Assembly (NCBI GenBank): GCA_016719385.1
Contig: JADJZA010000008.1
Coordinates: forward strand, 62,001 to 126,000
DNA length: 64,000 nt
DNA from: Candidatus Microthrix subdominans
GTDB lineage: Bacteria; Actinomycetota; Acidimicrobiia; Acidimicrobiales; Microtrichaceae
Reading direction: 5' to 3'
The translations under genes and the position numbers were made by a program. This document shows positions 33,406 to 41,857 of the stretch, one piece after another (the stretch's first letter is position 1; the number at the start of each line of letters is the position of its first letter). The notes under the pieces were generated by a model. It saw nothing but the letters and a program-made list of their open reading frames with translations. It was not told the origin of the DNA and searched no databases.

Positions 33406-34524
33406 ATGAGCCTCTTCTGCAGCGGACGACCTCTCGCTGCGGTGGCGGCCATGATGCTGGTCGCAGCGGGATGTGGTGGTGGCGGCGACGACTCGGCCGC
33501 CAACGGCGATTCCAATCCGGCTGCGGCAACCGCATCGACCGCCTCATCGACGAGCACTTCGGCCGATCCCCAGGACGAGGGCACTCGATCCGCGGGCTGT
33601 GAGTCGCCACGGCCTAAACCCGGCGAGTCGACCGTGACGATCACCAGCGGGGGAGAGGAGCGCACCTACCTCCGCCTTGTCCCCGACGCCGGTTCTTCCA
33701 GCGGCGGCGACGAGACGGCGGCACCGTTGGTGCTGGACTTCCCCGCCTATTCGCCGGCCGAGATGGAGACCGAGTTCAGCGGGTTGACCAAGCCCGACGC
33801 CGACGGCAAGGTCCCAGCGGACGAGTTCGGCGCAGTGGTCGTCACCCCCGAGCCGGTCAACGGCGCCGGCACGCTGCTCACCTGGAACTACGTCGACACC
33901 GACGGCTGGACCGACGACGTTCGGTTTGTCGCCGACATGCTCGACGACGTGGAGGCGGCCGCGTGTATCGACACCGACCGGGTGCTGGCCACCGGCTTTG
34001 CCGTCGGCGGCGTGTTCGCCTCGATCGTCACCTGCGAACTGCCGGACCGCATTGCGGTGCTGGCGACGGTGTCGGGGCTGTACAACCCCCAGGGCTGCGG
34101 TGCCGATGCCGCCAAGGCGGTGGTGTCCTTCCATGGCACGGGCGACCGGTTCATTCCGTTCGACGGCGGCATCGGGTCGGGCCCGGCCAACCTTGGCCTG
34201 AGCGCCGAGACCACCGCCGGGCTGACGTTCATGCTCGACCGCCCCGGCGCCCTCGACTCCTCGACCGCATGGGCCGAACGGGACGGGTGCGAGGCCAAAC
34301 CGGTCGAAAAGCCTGCGGGGGATGGGGCCGGGCCCGGCGTCACCCGGCGGGTGTGGCCTGGGTGCGACGACGGCCTGGACGTCGAGCTGTTCGAAATCGA
34401 CGGCGGCGAACACACCTGGCCCGGCAGCGTCGGCATGGCTGCCTACGAGGGCCTGCTCGGCCCGGTGTCGACCGAGATCGACGCCACGGCAGTGATGTGG
34501 GACTTTTTCGAAGCTCACGCCTGA
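33406..34524 (+). CDS. PHB-depolymerase/LpqC-like lipoprotein without the Ser nucleophile
   Basis: A 372-residue exported protein. Lipobox LVAAGC near residue 22, a Ser/Thr/Ala linker to about 60, then an alpha/beta-hydrolase fold of the feruloyl esterase/PHB depolymerase kind. The nucleophile elbow reads TGFAVGGVFAS, with Ala199 where the GxSxG Ser should be. The catalytic Asp (GTGDRFIPFDGG) and His (GEHTWPGS) positions look intact. It may bind a substrate without hydrolysing it, or use other chemistry. Start ATG 33406 gives the best signal peptide. Confidence 0.8.
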   Translation: MSLFCSGRPLAAVAAMMLVAAGCGGGGDDSAANGDSNPAAATASTASSTSTSADPQDEGTRSAGCESPRPKPGESTVTITSGGEERTYLRLVPDAGSSSGGDETAAPLVLDFPAYSPAEMETEFSGLTKPDADGKVPADEFGAVVVTPEPVNGAGTLLTWNYVDTDGWTDDVRFVADMLDDVEAAACIDTDRVLATGFAVGGVFASIVTCELPDRIAVLATVSGLYNPQGCGADAAKAVVSFHGTGDRFIPFDGGIGSGPANLGLSAETTAGLTFMLDRPGALDSSTAWAERDGCEAKPVEKPAGDGAGPGVTRRVWPGCDDGLDVELFEIDGGEHTWPGSVGMAAYEGLLGPVSTEIDATAVMWDFFEAHA

Positions 34525-34572
34525 GGTGCTCATGTAAAGTTCCCGGAAGTGAACTCCCCCGTTGGCGCGGTT

Positions 34573-34604
34573 CGTACAGAGTACGTTTGTGACGTTCGTA
34601 ACGT
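34573..34604. promoter_or_regulatory. Two short inverted repeats upstream of the Ntn-hydrolase cluster
   Basis: CGTAC-AGA-GTACG (34573-34585) and ACGTT-CGT-AACGT (34592-34604) are two perfect 5-bp repeats whose centres lie 19 bases apart, so they face nearly the same side of the helix. A longer AGTTC/GAACT repeat is at 34538-34555. They occupy the promoter region of the cluster; no neighbouring regulator is visible. Confidence 0.45.
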
Positions 34605-34675
34605 GTTAGCCTGACAATGCGCTGGAGGACGCTTCCTCCGGGCTTCAGTCGTCGAGAAGGGCCACCCCCCCCCTC

Positions 34676-35788
34676 ATGTGCACCTCCCTTCAGTACACCG
34701 ATAGCAAGGGCGCGACCTACTTTGGGCGCACCTTGGAGCTCGACGTCGATGAGCCCTGGGTTTTGGCCTACGTGCCGGTCGGCATGGACTTCGTGAGCGA
34801 CGCTCCAGACTTGGAACCCTTCAAGTACACGTCCAAGTACGGCTTCCTCGGGGTGACCGCACCGGCGCGCATGCCCACCAAGGAGGAGCCGCTCACCCAG
34901 AACGACCTCAAGGTCTGCGAGGGGATGAACACCGAGGGCGTCACCTTCAGCCTGCTGGCCTACCCCACCTCCGGCGCGCCGGGCGAGGCGGTCGCCAACA
35001 CGGTCGAGGCCATCCAGGCTTGGGATCTCGGCACCTTCATCCTCAGCCAGTGCTCCACCGTGGCGGACGCCAAGGAGCAGCTGGCGAAGGAGCACGTCTA
35101 CCTCACCCGCATCGCCCTGGTCGGCAACGCGGTGTTTCCCTTCCACCTGGTCGTGCACGACAAGACGGGCGCGGCGATCGTCATCGAGTGGCTCGACGGC
35201 GAGATCGAGGTCTACGACAACCCGGTGGGCGTGATGACCAACGGGCCAACCTTCCCCTGGCACCTGACCAACCTTGGCAACTGGACGCACCTCACCAACG
35301 TCGACCAGAGCTCGGCCAAGTTCGGCTCGCTCGACGTGCACCAGCCGGACTCCGGCATCGCCACCGCCTCGCTGCCCGGGTCGAACACCTCGGTCGGCCG
35401 GTTCATCCGCGCCACCTTCTACGCCAACTTCGCCGAGAAGGTCAGCGATCCGGACAAGGCGATGCTCACACTGTCGCGCATCATGGACAACTTCGATCGG
35501 CCCCGCGGCGCCACCACCAACCCCTCCACCGAGGGTGGCGAGGGCATGAAGTTCCAGGGCATCGGGGGCAACGATTCCGCTCCCCCCACCGAGTACACGG
35601 TGTGGACCAACATGGCCGACCTGAACCGGGGCAAGTTCTTCTTCCGCTCCTACAGCGCGTTCAACTGGACGTCGTTCGACCTCGAGGCGCTGTCCGAGGC
35701 GAACGAGCCCCGGGCGATGCTCGCCAGCCAGCTGGACACGATGGGCGGCGACGGAACCCAGGCGCTGCTCGCCGGTATGGCCGTCTGA
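34676..35788 (+). CDS. Choloylglycine-hydrolase-like (Ntn) linear amide hydrolase
   Basis: A 370-residue enzyme of the bile-salt hydrolase/penicillin V acylase group. After Met removal, Cys2 (MCTSLQY) is the N-terminal nucleophile; FGRTLELD carries the conserved Arg; GMNTEGV the conserved Asn region; VGVMTNGP and NYTSV-like RFIRATFY segments follow. It should cut a linear C-N amide such as an N-acyl amino acid. No signal peptide, so cytoplasmic. A run of nine Cs just before the ATG leaves no usual ribosome site; AGAAGGG is about 17 bases upstream. Confidence 0.88.
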   Translation: MCTSLQYTDSKGATYFGRTLELDVDEPWVLAYVPVGMDFVSDAPDLEPFKYTSKYGFLGVTAPARMPTKEEPLTQNDLKVCEGMNTEGVTFSLLAYPTSGAPGEAVANTVEAIQAWDLGTFILSQCSTVADAKEQLAKEHVYLTRIALVGNAVFPFHLVVHDKTGAAIVIEWLDGEIEVYDNPVGVMTNGPTFPWHLTNLGNWTHLTNVDQSSAKFGSLDVHQPDSGIATASLPGSNTSVGRFIRATFYANFAEKVSDPDKAMLTLSRIMDNFDRPRGATTNPSTEGGEGMKFQGIGGNDSAPPTEYTVWTNMADLNRGKFFFRSYSAFNWTSFDLEALSEANEPRAMLASQLDTMGGDGTQALLAGMAV

Positions 35789-35844
35789 GCCCTGTCGAGC
35801 GCACGCCGAGCATGACGCCATCCGGACGAGAGAAGGGACCGATC

Positions 35845-36585
35845 GTGGACGCCGAAAAAGCGGCCGAGGACGAGAGCCCGGCCACGGGGCCCACTCCGCT
35901 GGTCACCGCCATACAGATCACGCTGACCGAGGAGCGGGGCCACATCTTCGGCCCCCTCGACCTCGACCTGGAGGCCGGCGGGGTGACCATGCTGCTGGCC
36001 CCGGCCAGCGTTCCGCGCACCGCGCTGCTGTTGGCCCTGAGCGGCCGCATGCACCTGTCCGCCGGCACCCTGACGATCATGGGTCATACCAACGACCCGC
36101 GAGCCACGTTTAAGGACTCGGCGGTCTGCTGTTTGGACGAGATCGACGAGATCGCCCCGGCGGTCACGGTGCGAAGCATCGTGACCGAGTACCTCCGTTG
36201 GAACTCACCCTTCTTCAAGTGGGTGCCCAATGCCGACGACGCCGCCCTCGAGGCTCTGTGCGCCGAGACGTTCGGCGACGTGCCGCTTCCGCAACTGGGC
36301 GACTTCGTCGAGAACCTTCCGGTGGTTCAACAGCTGCTGCTGAAAATCGCCCTCGCCAACATCGGTAAGCCGCCCCTGCTCGTCGTCGGGCGCCTCGACG
36401 ATGTGACGAGCGATGACGACCAGTCCCAGGTTCTGCGTCGCCTGGTGGAGCTGGGCGAGCACCAGTCGATCATCGTCGGAGGGACCAACCGTCCCCCGGC
36501 CGATTGGAACATCAAGGTGGTCGATTTACACAACATGTCGGCCGTTCCCGCCTACAGCACCAGCGGCCAGGAGGCCAACGCATGA
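35845..36585 (+). CDS. Degenerate ABC-type ATPase-like protein
   Basis: A 246-residue protein that keeps the order of an ABC ATPase but not its catalytic residues. Where Walker A should be (about residues 50-67) it reads LLAPASVPRTALLLALSG, without GxGK(S/T). The signature region is LPVVQQLLLKIALA, and Walker B is LLVVGRLDDVTSDDD. Nucleotide hydrolysis seems unlikely. GTG at 35845 is favoured by AGAAGGGA 6-7 bases before it; ATG at 35812 is possible. It overlaps the YhgE-like gene by four bases, implying a partner role in that complex. Confidence 0.75.
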   Translation: MDAEKAAEDESPATGPTPLVTAIQITLTEERGHIFGPLDLDLEAGGVTMLLAPASVPRTALLLALSGRMHLSAGTLTIMGHTNDPRATFKDSAVCCLDEIDEIAPAVTVRSIVTEYLRWNSPFFKWVPNADDAALEALCAETFGDVPLPQLGDFVENLPVVQQLLLKIALANIGKPPLLVVGRLDDVTSDDDQSQVLRRLVELGEHQSIIVGGTNRPPADWNIKVVDLHNMSAVPAYSTSGQEANA

Positions 36586-38432
36586 TTGCCGGTCTCTCCA
36601 TCGGAAGCGACGCTCGTCGCTACTTTCACTTCTCCCTGCCCCGCTTGGCAATCGTCACCGTCATCTTGATGCCGCTGCTCTACGGCGCCCTCTATCTGTG
36701 GACCTTCTGGAACCCGTTCGGGGAGGTCGACAAGATTCCGGTGGCGATTGTCAACGTCGACAAGGGCATCACCCTGGCCGGCGAGTCGCTCGATGCCGGC
36801 GCGCAGGTGTCCAAGCAGCTGATCTCGTCGGGACAGCTGGACCTGACGCAGGTGAAGACCGAGAAGGCGGCCATGGCCGACCTCGAGAGCGGCAAGTACT
36901 ACTTCGTCATCGTCATCCCCGAGGACTTCAGCGCAGCGGTGGCATCACCGACGGGCGAGCAACCCCGCCAGGCGAAGATGACCTTCTACTTCAACGACGC
37001 CAACAGCTACCTGTCGACGATCATCGGGCAGGATGCGGCCGCCCAGGTGATCAACCAGGTGAACGCCGCCATCGCCAAGCAGTCGTTGGGCGAGGTGCTG
37101 ACCGCGGTCAAGGGCAGCGAACCGGTGCTCGATGAGGTCGACAGCGGCGCCGATGACTTGGCCAAGGGCCTCGATGATGCCAAGGTCGCCGCCGGCAAGC
37201 TGTCGACCGGCTCCAAAGAGCTGACCGAGCCGCTGAAGACGGCGGCTGCCAATACCGCTGCGCTCGACGCCAAGGTGAACGACCTGGTCGCCAAGGTCGA
37301 TGACGTCACCACCAAGCTTCAGGCCAAGGTGGGCGCCAACCCGGTTCCCGGCCAGATCACCGGGATCAACGCCGAGGTCACCGCACAGCTCAACGACGCC
37401 GTGGCCAAGCTGCAGGCGATTGATCTTCCCGCTGCCCAGGACGTGGCGGCCGAGCTTCAAGCGGCCTCGGGACGTCTGAACGAGGTGAACGCCTCGCTGT
37501 CCGGCCTGGTCGATCAGGGTGATGCCGATGCGATCGCTGCGATCGGTGAGGTGCGCGCCCAAGCGGATGCGCTCCGCCAGGACATCGCCACCTTGGACGA
37601 GGGCGTCAACCAGCTGGCCGGTGGAAGCGAGGAGTTGGTCGACGGCGCCGCCGAGTTTGCGGCGATCATCGAGGAGCTGTCGGCCGGTGCCGAGAAGCTG
37701 GACAAGGGCTTCACCACCGTCCTGGGCAAGGTGCCCAACTGGACCGAGGCCCAGCGCGACGGGGTGGCCACCGCCCTCAGCTCGCCCGTGCTGCTGAAGG
37801 AGAAGACCCTCAACGAGGCGGACACCTTCGGCACCGGCTTCGCCCCGTTCTTCATGTCGCTGTCGCTGTTCGTCGGCGGCATCATCGTCTGGATGATCCT
37901 GACCCCGCTGCGGGCACGGCCCGTCGAGGCGGGCGTCGGCCTGGCCCGTGCGGTGTTCACCTCGTACTGGCCGGCGTTGGTGGTCGGCTTCATCCAGGCA
38001 ACGATCCTGTACGGGGTTGTCCTCGTCATCGGGCTCAGACCGACGCACGTGGTGGGCATGTGGCTCTTCGCCGTACTCGCGTCCGCCACCTTCATCGCCA
38101 TGATCCAGGCGTTCAACGCCATCTTCGGGGAGGCGGTCGGGCGGGTCGTCACGCTGGCGTTCCTGATGCTGCAGCTGGTGTCCTCCGGCGGCATCTATCC
38201 GGTGCAGACCACCGCCGGGCCCATCCAGGCCCTGCACATCTTCGACCCGATGACCTACACGGTCAACGGGTACCGCCAGCTCAGCGTGGCGGTCTCGGTC
38301 GACTCGCGGCTGTGGATCGCCATCGCCGTGCTGATCGGCATCCTGCTCGTCAGCCTGGCAGCATCGACCCTGTCCGCCTGGCGAAACCGGGTGTACACGA
38401 TGGACCGCCTGTATCCGCTGGTGGTCGTCTAG
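36582..38432 (+). CDS. YhgE/Pip-like membrane protein
   Basis: A 616-residue protein. One N-terminal helix (about residues 22-45) is followed by VAIVNVDKGITLAGESLDAG, the YhgE/Pip N-terminal signature. A long extracytoplasmic region (about 60-420) rich in Ala, Asp, Lys and Leu predicts coiled coils, and six C-terminal helices follow (MSLSLFVGGIIVWMIL onward). This resembles the ABC-2 permease-linked Pip/EsaA architecture. Together with the preceding ATPase-like protein it probably makes an export or cell-surface complex. Confidence 0.85.
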   Translation: MIAGLSIGSDARRYFHFSLPRLAIVTVILMPLLYGALYLWTFWNPFGEVDKIPVAIVNVDKGITLAGESLDAGAQVSKQLISSGQLDLTQVKTEKAAMADLESGKYYFVIVIPEDFSAAVASPTGEQPRQAKMTFYFNDANSYLSTIIGQDAAAQVINQVNAAIAKQSLGEVLTAVKGSEPVLDEVDSGADDLAKGLDDAKVAAGKLSTGSKELTEPLKTAAANTAALDAKVNDLVAKVDDVTTKLQAKVGANPVPGQITGINAEVTAQLNDAVAKLQAIDLPAAQDVAAELQAASGRLNEVNASLSGLVDQGDADAIAAIGEVRAQADALRQDIATLDEGVNQLAGGSEELVDGAAEFAAIIEELSAGAEKLDKGFTTVLGKVPNWTEAQRDGVATALSSPVLLKEKTLNEADTFGTGFAPFFMSLSLFVGGIIVWMILTPLRARPVEAGVGLARAVFTSYWPALVVGFIQATILYGVVLVIGLRPTHVVGMWLFAVLASATFIAMIQAFNAIFGEAVGRVVTLAFLMLQLVSSGGIYPVQTTAGPIQALHIFDPMTYTVNGYRQLSVAVSVDSRLWIAIAVLIGILLVSLAASTLSAWRNRVYTMDRLYPLVVV

Positions 38433-38488
38433 GAGCCCCGCTCCAACCGTTTGATCGTCAAGTACTCACAACAAAGGGAGAAGTAACA

Positions 38489-39874
38489 GTGAAGAGCCGA
38501 GAACCAGCAGCCGACCCGAGCCTCGTCCAGCCGGCGTTCACCGAACGGTTGAGCGTCCAGCCCATCCCCAGCCTGCGGATGCCAGCGGAGGAGAACGACC
38601 CGGAGGTTGCCTACCGCTTCATCCACGACGAGCTGATGCTTGACGGCAACTCGCGGCTGAACCTGGCCACGTTTGTGACGACGTGGATGGACGACGAGGC
38701 CGAGCGGCTGATGTCGGAGACGTTCGACAAGAACATGATCGACAAGGACGAGTACCCCTCGACCGCCGAGATCGAGACCCGCTGCGTCAACATGGTGGCG
38801 GACCTGTTCCACGCCGAGGACCTGTCCGAGACCGATGCCACGTCCGCCACCGGCGTGTCGACGATCGGCTCCTCCGAGGCGGTCATGCTGGCTGGACTGG
38901 CGATGAAGTGGCGCTGGCGCGCCAAGCGCGAGGCCGAGGGCAAGGACACCTCCAAGCCCAACTTCATCCTGGGCACCAACGTCCAGGTGGTGTGGGAGAA
39001 GTTCTGCAAGTACTTCGACGTGGAGCCCAAGTACCTGCCGATGGAGCCGGGCCGCTACGTGGTGACCCCCGAGCAGATCCGCGACGCCGTCGATGAGAAC
39101 ACCATCGGTGTGCTCGCCATCCTGGGGACGACCTTCACCGGCGAGCTCGAGCCGGTCGCCGAGATCTCGGCGGTGCTCGACGACCTGGCCAAGTCCGGCG
39201 GCCCCGATGTGCCCATGCACGTCGACGGCGCCAGCGGCGGCTTCGTCGTGCCGTTCCTCCAGCCGGACCTGGAGTGGGACTTCCGCAACCCGCGGGTGGT
39301 CTCGATCAACGTCAGCGGCCACAAGTACGGCCTGACGTACCCGGGTATCGGCTTCGTCGTGTGGCGCTCCAAGGAGTACCTGCCCGAGGACCTGGTGTTC
39401 CACGTCAACTACCTGGGCGGCGACATGCCCACGTTTACCCTCAACTTCTCCCGTCCCGGCAACCAGGTGGTCGCCCAGTACTACAACTTCATCCGGCTGG
39501 GTCGCACGGGCTACACCCGCATCATGGAGGCGCTACGCGACACCGCCATGATGATCTCGGCGCACATCGCCACGATCGACGGGTTGAACGTCATCACCGA
39601 CGGCAGCGCCATCCCGGTGCTGTCGTTCAACTGCGACGACGATCTCGGCTTCACCGTGTTCGACATCTCCCACGAGCTGCGGGCCCTCGGGTTCCAGGTG
39701 CCGGCGTACACGATGCCCGCCGACGCCGAGAACGTCGCCGTGCTGCGGGTCGTCGTTCGTGAGGGCTTTAGCCGCGACATGGCCTACAAGCTGGGCCTGG
39801 CCATCGAGCAGGTGGTCGAGCACCTCAAGGCCGGCGCCCGGCCCCAGGCCACCAAGGCCGGTTTCGCCCACTGA
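38489..39874 (+). CDS. gad: Glutamate decarboxylase
   Basis: A 461-residue PLP enzyme (glutamate to GABA plus CO2). Landmarks: GVSTIGSSEAVMLAGLAMKWRW, HVDGASGGFVVPF, and the PLP lysine in SINVSGHKYG (Lys279). Length and motifs match GadB. GTG start is set by GGGAG 8 bases before it. It is 56 bases after the YhgE-like gene. Gad normally consumes a proton in acid resistance. No separate Gad antiporter gene is seen, though the next membrane gene or the YhgE system might take that role (speculative). Confidence 0.93.
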   Translation: MKSREPAADPSLVQPAFTERLSVQPIPSLRMPAEENDPEVAYRFIHDELMLDGNSRLNLATFVTTWMDDEAERLMSETFDKNMIDKDEYPSTAEIETRCVNMVADLFHAEDLSETDATSATGVSTIGSSEAVMLAGLAMKWRWRAKREAEGKDTSKPNFILGTNVQVVWEKFCKYFDVEPKYLPMEPGRYVVTPEQIRDAVDENTIGVLAILGTTFTGELEPVAEISAVLDDLAKSGGPDVPMHVDGASGGFVVPFLQPDLEWDFRNPRVVSINVSGHKYGLTYPGIGFVVWRSKEYLPEDLVFHVNYLGGDMPTFTLNFSRPGNQVVAQYYNFIRLGRTGYTRIMEALRDTAMMISAHIATIDGLNVITDGSAIPVLSFNCDDDLGFTVFDISHELRALGFQVPAYTMPADAENVAVLRVVVREGFSRDMAYKLGLAIEQVVEHLKAGARPQATKAGFAH

Positions 39875-39893
39875 GGTTGACGAGCTGAGCGAT

Positions 39894-39929
39894 GGGGGTG
39901 TCGTCGGCAGCGATGCCGTCGGCACCCCC
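39894..39929 (+). terminator. Hairpin terminator after glutamate decarboxylase
   Basis: GGGGGTGTCGTCGGCA (39894-39909) pairs with TGCCGTCGGCACCCCC (39914-39929) at 14 of 16 positions, one mismatch being a G-U pair, with a 4-base loop and TTCGTCATTCTG after it. It ends the cluster that starts with the Ntn hydrolase. Confidence 0.7.
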
Positions 39930-39973
39930 TTCGTCATTCTGCCCACCTGGCCCCCCTACCAACGGAGATCTCC

Positions 39974-40660
39974 ATGAGCTCGGGCTCCCACGACGACGTC
40001 GCCACAACCACACTCAGTGAGTCGGCGACTGCCCCGCTGGTATTCCGTCCCACCCTGCGCATGCAGTCGTGGACGTTCATCATCGGATCCTCGCTGTTCG
40101 CCCTGGGTTCCGCCCCCGGGTTGGGTAAGTGGCTCGGCACGACGGGCGCCAACACCAGCTTCTTCATCGGCGCATGGTTCTTCACAGCGGCCGGCTTCAT
40201 GCAGTTGCTGCTGAGCGAGCCCCGCATCGGACCCCGTGGCGGCGTCCGGGCCGTGTGGCTGGCAGCCGCCGCCCAGTCCTTTGGCACCGTGTTGTTCAAT
40301 GTCAGCACCGGTGCTGCGCTTCACACCCGGCAACTCTCGGCCGAGCGGGACTTCGTCTGGGCGCCCAACGCCGAGGGCTCGCTGGCCTTCCTGATCAGCG
40401 GCGGACTGTTGTGCTTTGTGCTGCTGCGCAACAAACACTATTTCGAACCGCGCTCCCGAGACTGGTGGAGCACCTGGATCAACGCCGCCGGTTGTGTTGC
40501 GTTTGGCATTTCGGCGGTCGGTTCGGTGCTGACCACCAGCGGCAACGTCATTAACCCGTCATGGGCCGACACCGGCACGTTCGTCGGGGCGCTCTGTTTC
40601 CTGGCCGCATCGGCGGTCTGGGTGGTCGGCCGACAGCCGACAGTGGGTAACGACGCCTAA
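39974..40660 (+). CDS. Multi-pass membrane protein, unknown function
   Basis: A 228-residue protein with six hydrophobic segments; FRPTLRMQSWTFIIGSSLFALG opens the membrane region. A ribosome site GGAG lies 6 bases before the ATG. Sequence pattern (PSWADTGTFVGALCFLAASAVW at the end) is unfamiliar to me. It follows the gad terminator, so it is probably a separate unit. Its stop overlaps that of the convergent PLP-enzyme gene. Confidence 0.75.
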   Translation: MSSGSHDDVATTTLSESATAPLVFRPTLRMQSWTFIIGSSLFALGSAPGLGKWLGTTGANTSFFIGAWFFTAAGFMQLLLSEPRIGPRGGVRAVWLAAAAQSFGTVLFNVSTGAALHTRQLSAERDFVWAPNAEGSLAFLISGGLLCFVLLRNKHYFEPRSRDWWSTWINAAGCVAFGISAVGSVLTTSGNVINPSWADTGTFVGALCFLAASAVWVVGRQPTVGNDA

Positions 40661-41844
40661 GCGAGCACCTGCTCCGGGGTGATTCCCACCAGCGCCGTGT
40701 ACAGCCCGGGGTCGGTCGCCCCCTCGGTGTTGATCACCAGCACCCTGGATGTGGCGTCGATCCCCACGCTTTCTCGCAGCTCCGGGTCATCGGCCACCTG
40801 CAGCAGCCCGGCCAGGCCCGCCACGCCGCTCTCGCCCCCGACGATCGGCGGGTCGCCCTCCGCCGGCCGGGCCAGGCGCTTCATCGCCGCCGGTGACTCC
40901 GCCTCGTCCAGCGTCAGAAAGCCGTCGGCCACCCGATCGAGCACCCGCCAGGCCAGCGGCGACGGCTCGTAGCACTCGAGCATCGCCATCACGGTCGGCT
41001 CGGCGCCGGGCACGGTGACGATGCTGCCCTCCTCGTTGGATGCGAACAGGCAGGCCGCCCGCTCGGGCTCGACGACGATCACGCGGGGACGGTCCGCCCC
41101 GAGCACTGCGGCGAGGTGCCCGGCGACGGCAGCAGCAAAGCCGCCGACCCCGGCCTGGACGAACACGTGGGTGGGCGGCGCCGCCATCTCGTCAAGCGAC
41201 TCGCGCGCCAGAACTGTGTAGCCCTGGGCCACCATCGCCGGAATCTCCTCGTAGCCGGGCCACGAGGTATCGGACAGTACGGTCCAGCCTTCGGCGTCGG
41301 CCACCCGGGCCGCCTCGACGATCGAGTCGTCGTAGCTACCGTCCACTCGAATGATCGTTGCGCCGAAACGCGCGATCGCCGCCACCCGTTGGTCGCTGAC
41401 GCCTGTGTGCATGAAGATCGCCGCCTCGGCGCCGACCAGCTCGGCGCCCTGGGCCACCGACCGTCCGTGGTTGCCGTCGGTGGCGCAGGCGAACGTCATC
41501 GTGGCGGCGACCGCACGGACCGCCTCGCTCTCGAGTTCCCCGACATCGACCTTTCGGCCCAGCCGACGCGAGGCCTCAGCCAGCACCAGGCGGACGACCA
41601 CGTAGGAGCCGCCCAGCGCCTTGAAGCTGCCGAGCCCCAGCCGGTATCCCTCGTCCTTGACGTACACCGCCCCGACGCCCAGCTCGGCTGCGAGGCCGCT
41701 GAGCTCGTGCAGCGGCGTCGTCTCGTTGTGCTCGCGGTGGGCCAGGTAGGCCATCGCCAGGTCGGCCCCATCGGGCCCCAACGTGGCGACGTCCTCGGGT
41801 AGGAGTTTCTCGCCGTGCGCCGGCATCGTGTTGGGGCGGTACAT
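40657..41844 (-). CDS. Diaminopropionate ammonia-lyase-like PLP enzyme
   Basis: A 395-residue fold-type II PLP enzyme. The Schiff-base Lys is in GLGSFKALGGSYV; FACATDGNHGRSVAQGA is the usual Asn-containing loop; QAGVGGFAAAVAGHL binds the phosphate. These resemble YgeX-type 2,3-diaminopropionate ammonia-lyase more than threonine dehydratase, but substrate assignment is by motif only. ATG 41844 has GGGAG 7 bases before it. Confidence 0.85.
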   Translation of the reverse strand: MYRPNTMPAHGEKLLPEDVATLGPDGADLAMAYLAHREHNETTPLHELSGLAAELGVGAVYVKDEGYRLGLGSFKALGGSYVVVRLVLAEASRRLGRKVDVGELESEAVRAVAATMTFACATDGNHGRSVAQGAELVGAEAAIFMHTGVSDQRVAAIARFGATIIRVDGSYDDSIVEAARVADAEGWTVLSDTSWPGYEEIPAMVAQGYTVLARESLDEMAAPPTHVFVQAGVGGFAAAVAGHLAAVLGADRPRVIVVEPERAACLFASNEEGSIVTVPGAEPTVMAMLECYEPSPLAWRVLDRVADGFLTLDEAESPAAMKRLARPAEGDPPIVGGESGVAGLAGLLQVADDPELRESVGIDATSRVLVINTEGATDPGLYTALVGITPEQVLA

Positions 41845-41857
41845 GGCGTTGCTCCCT

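Noticed and set aside
36945..38237. Long leftward open frame opposite the YhgE-like gene
   Set aside because: His/Gly/Arg/Gln-rich composition typical of an antisense shadow in high-GC DNA, and no start signals.
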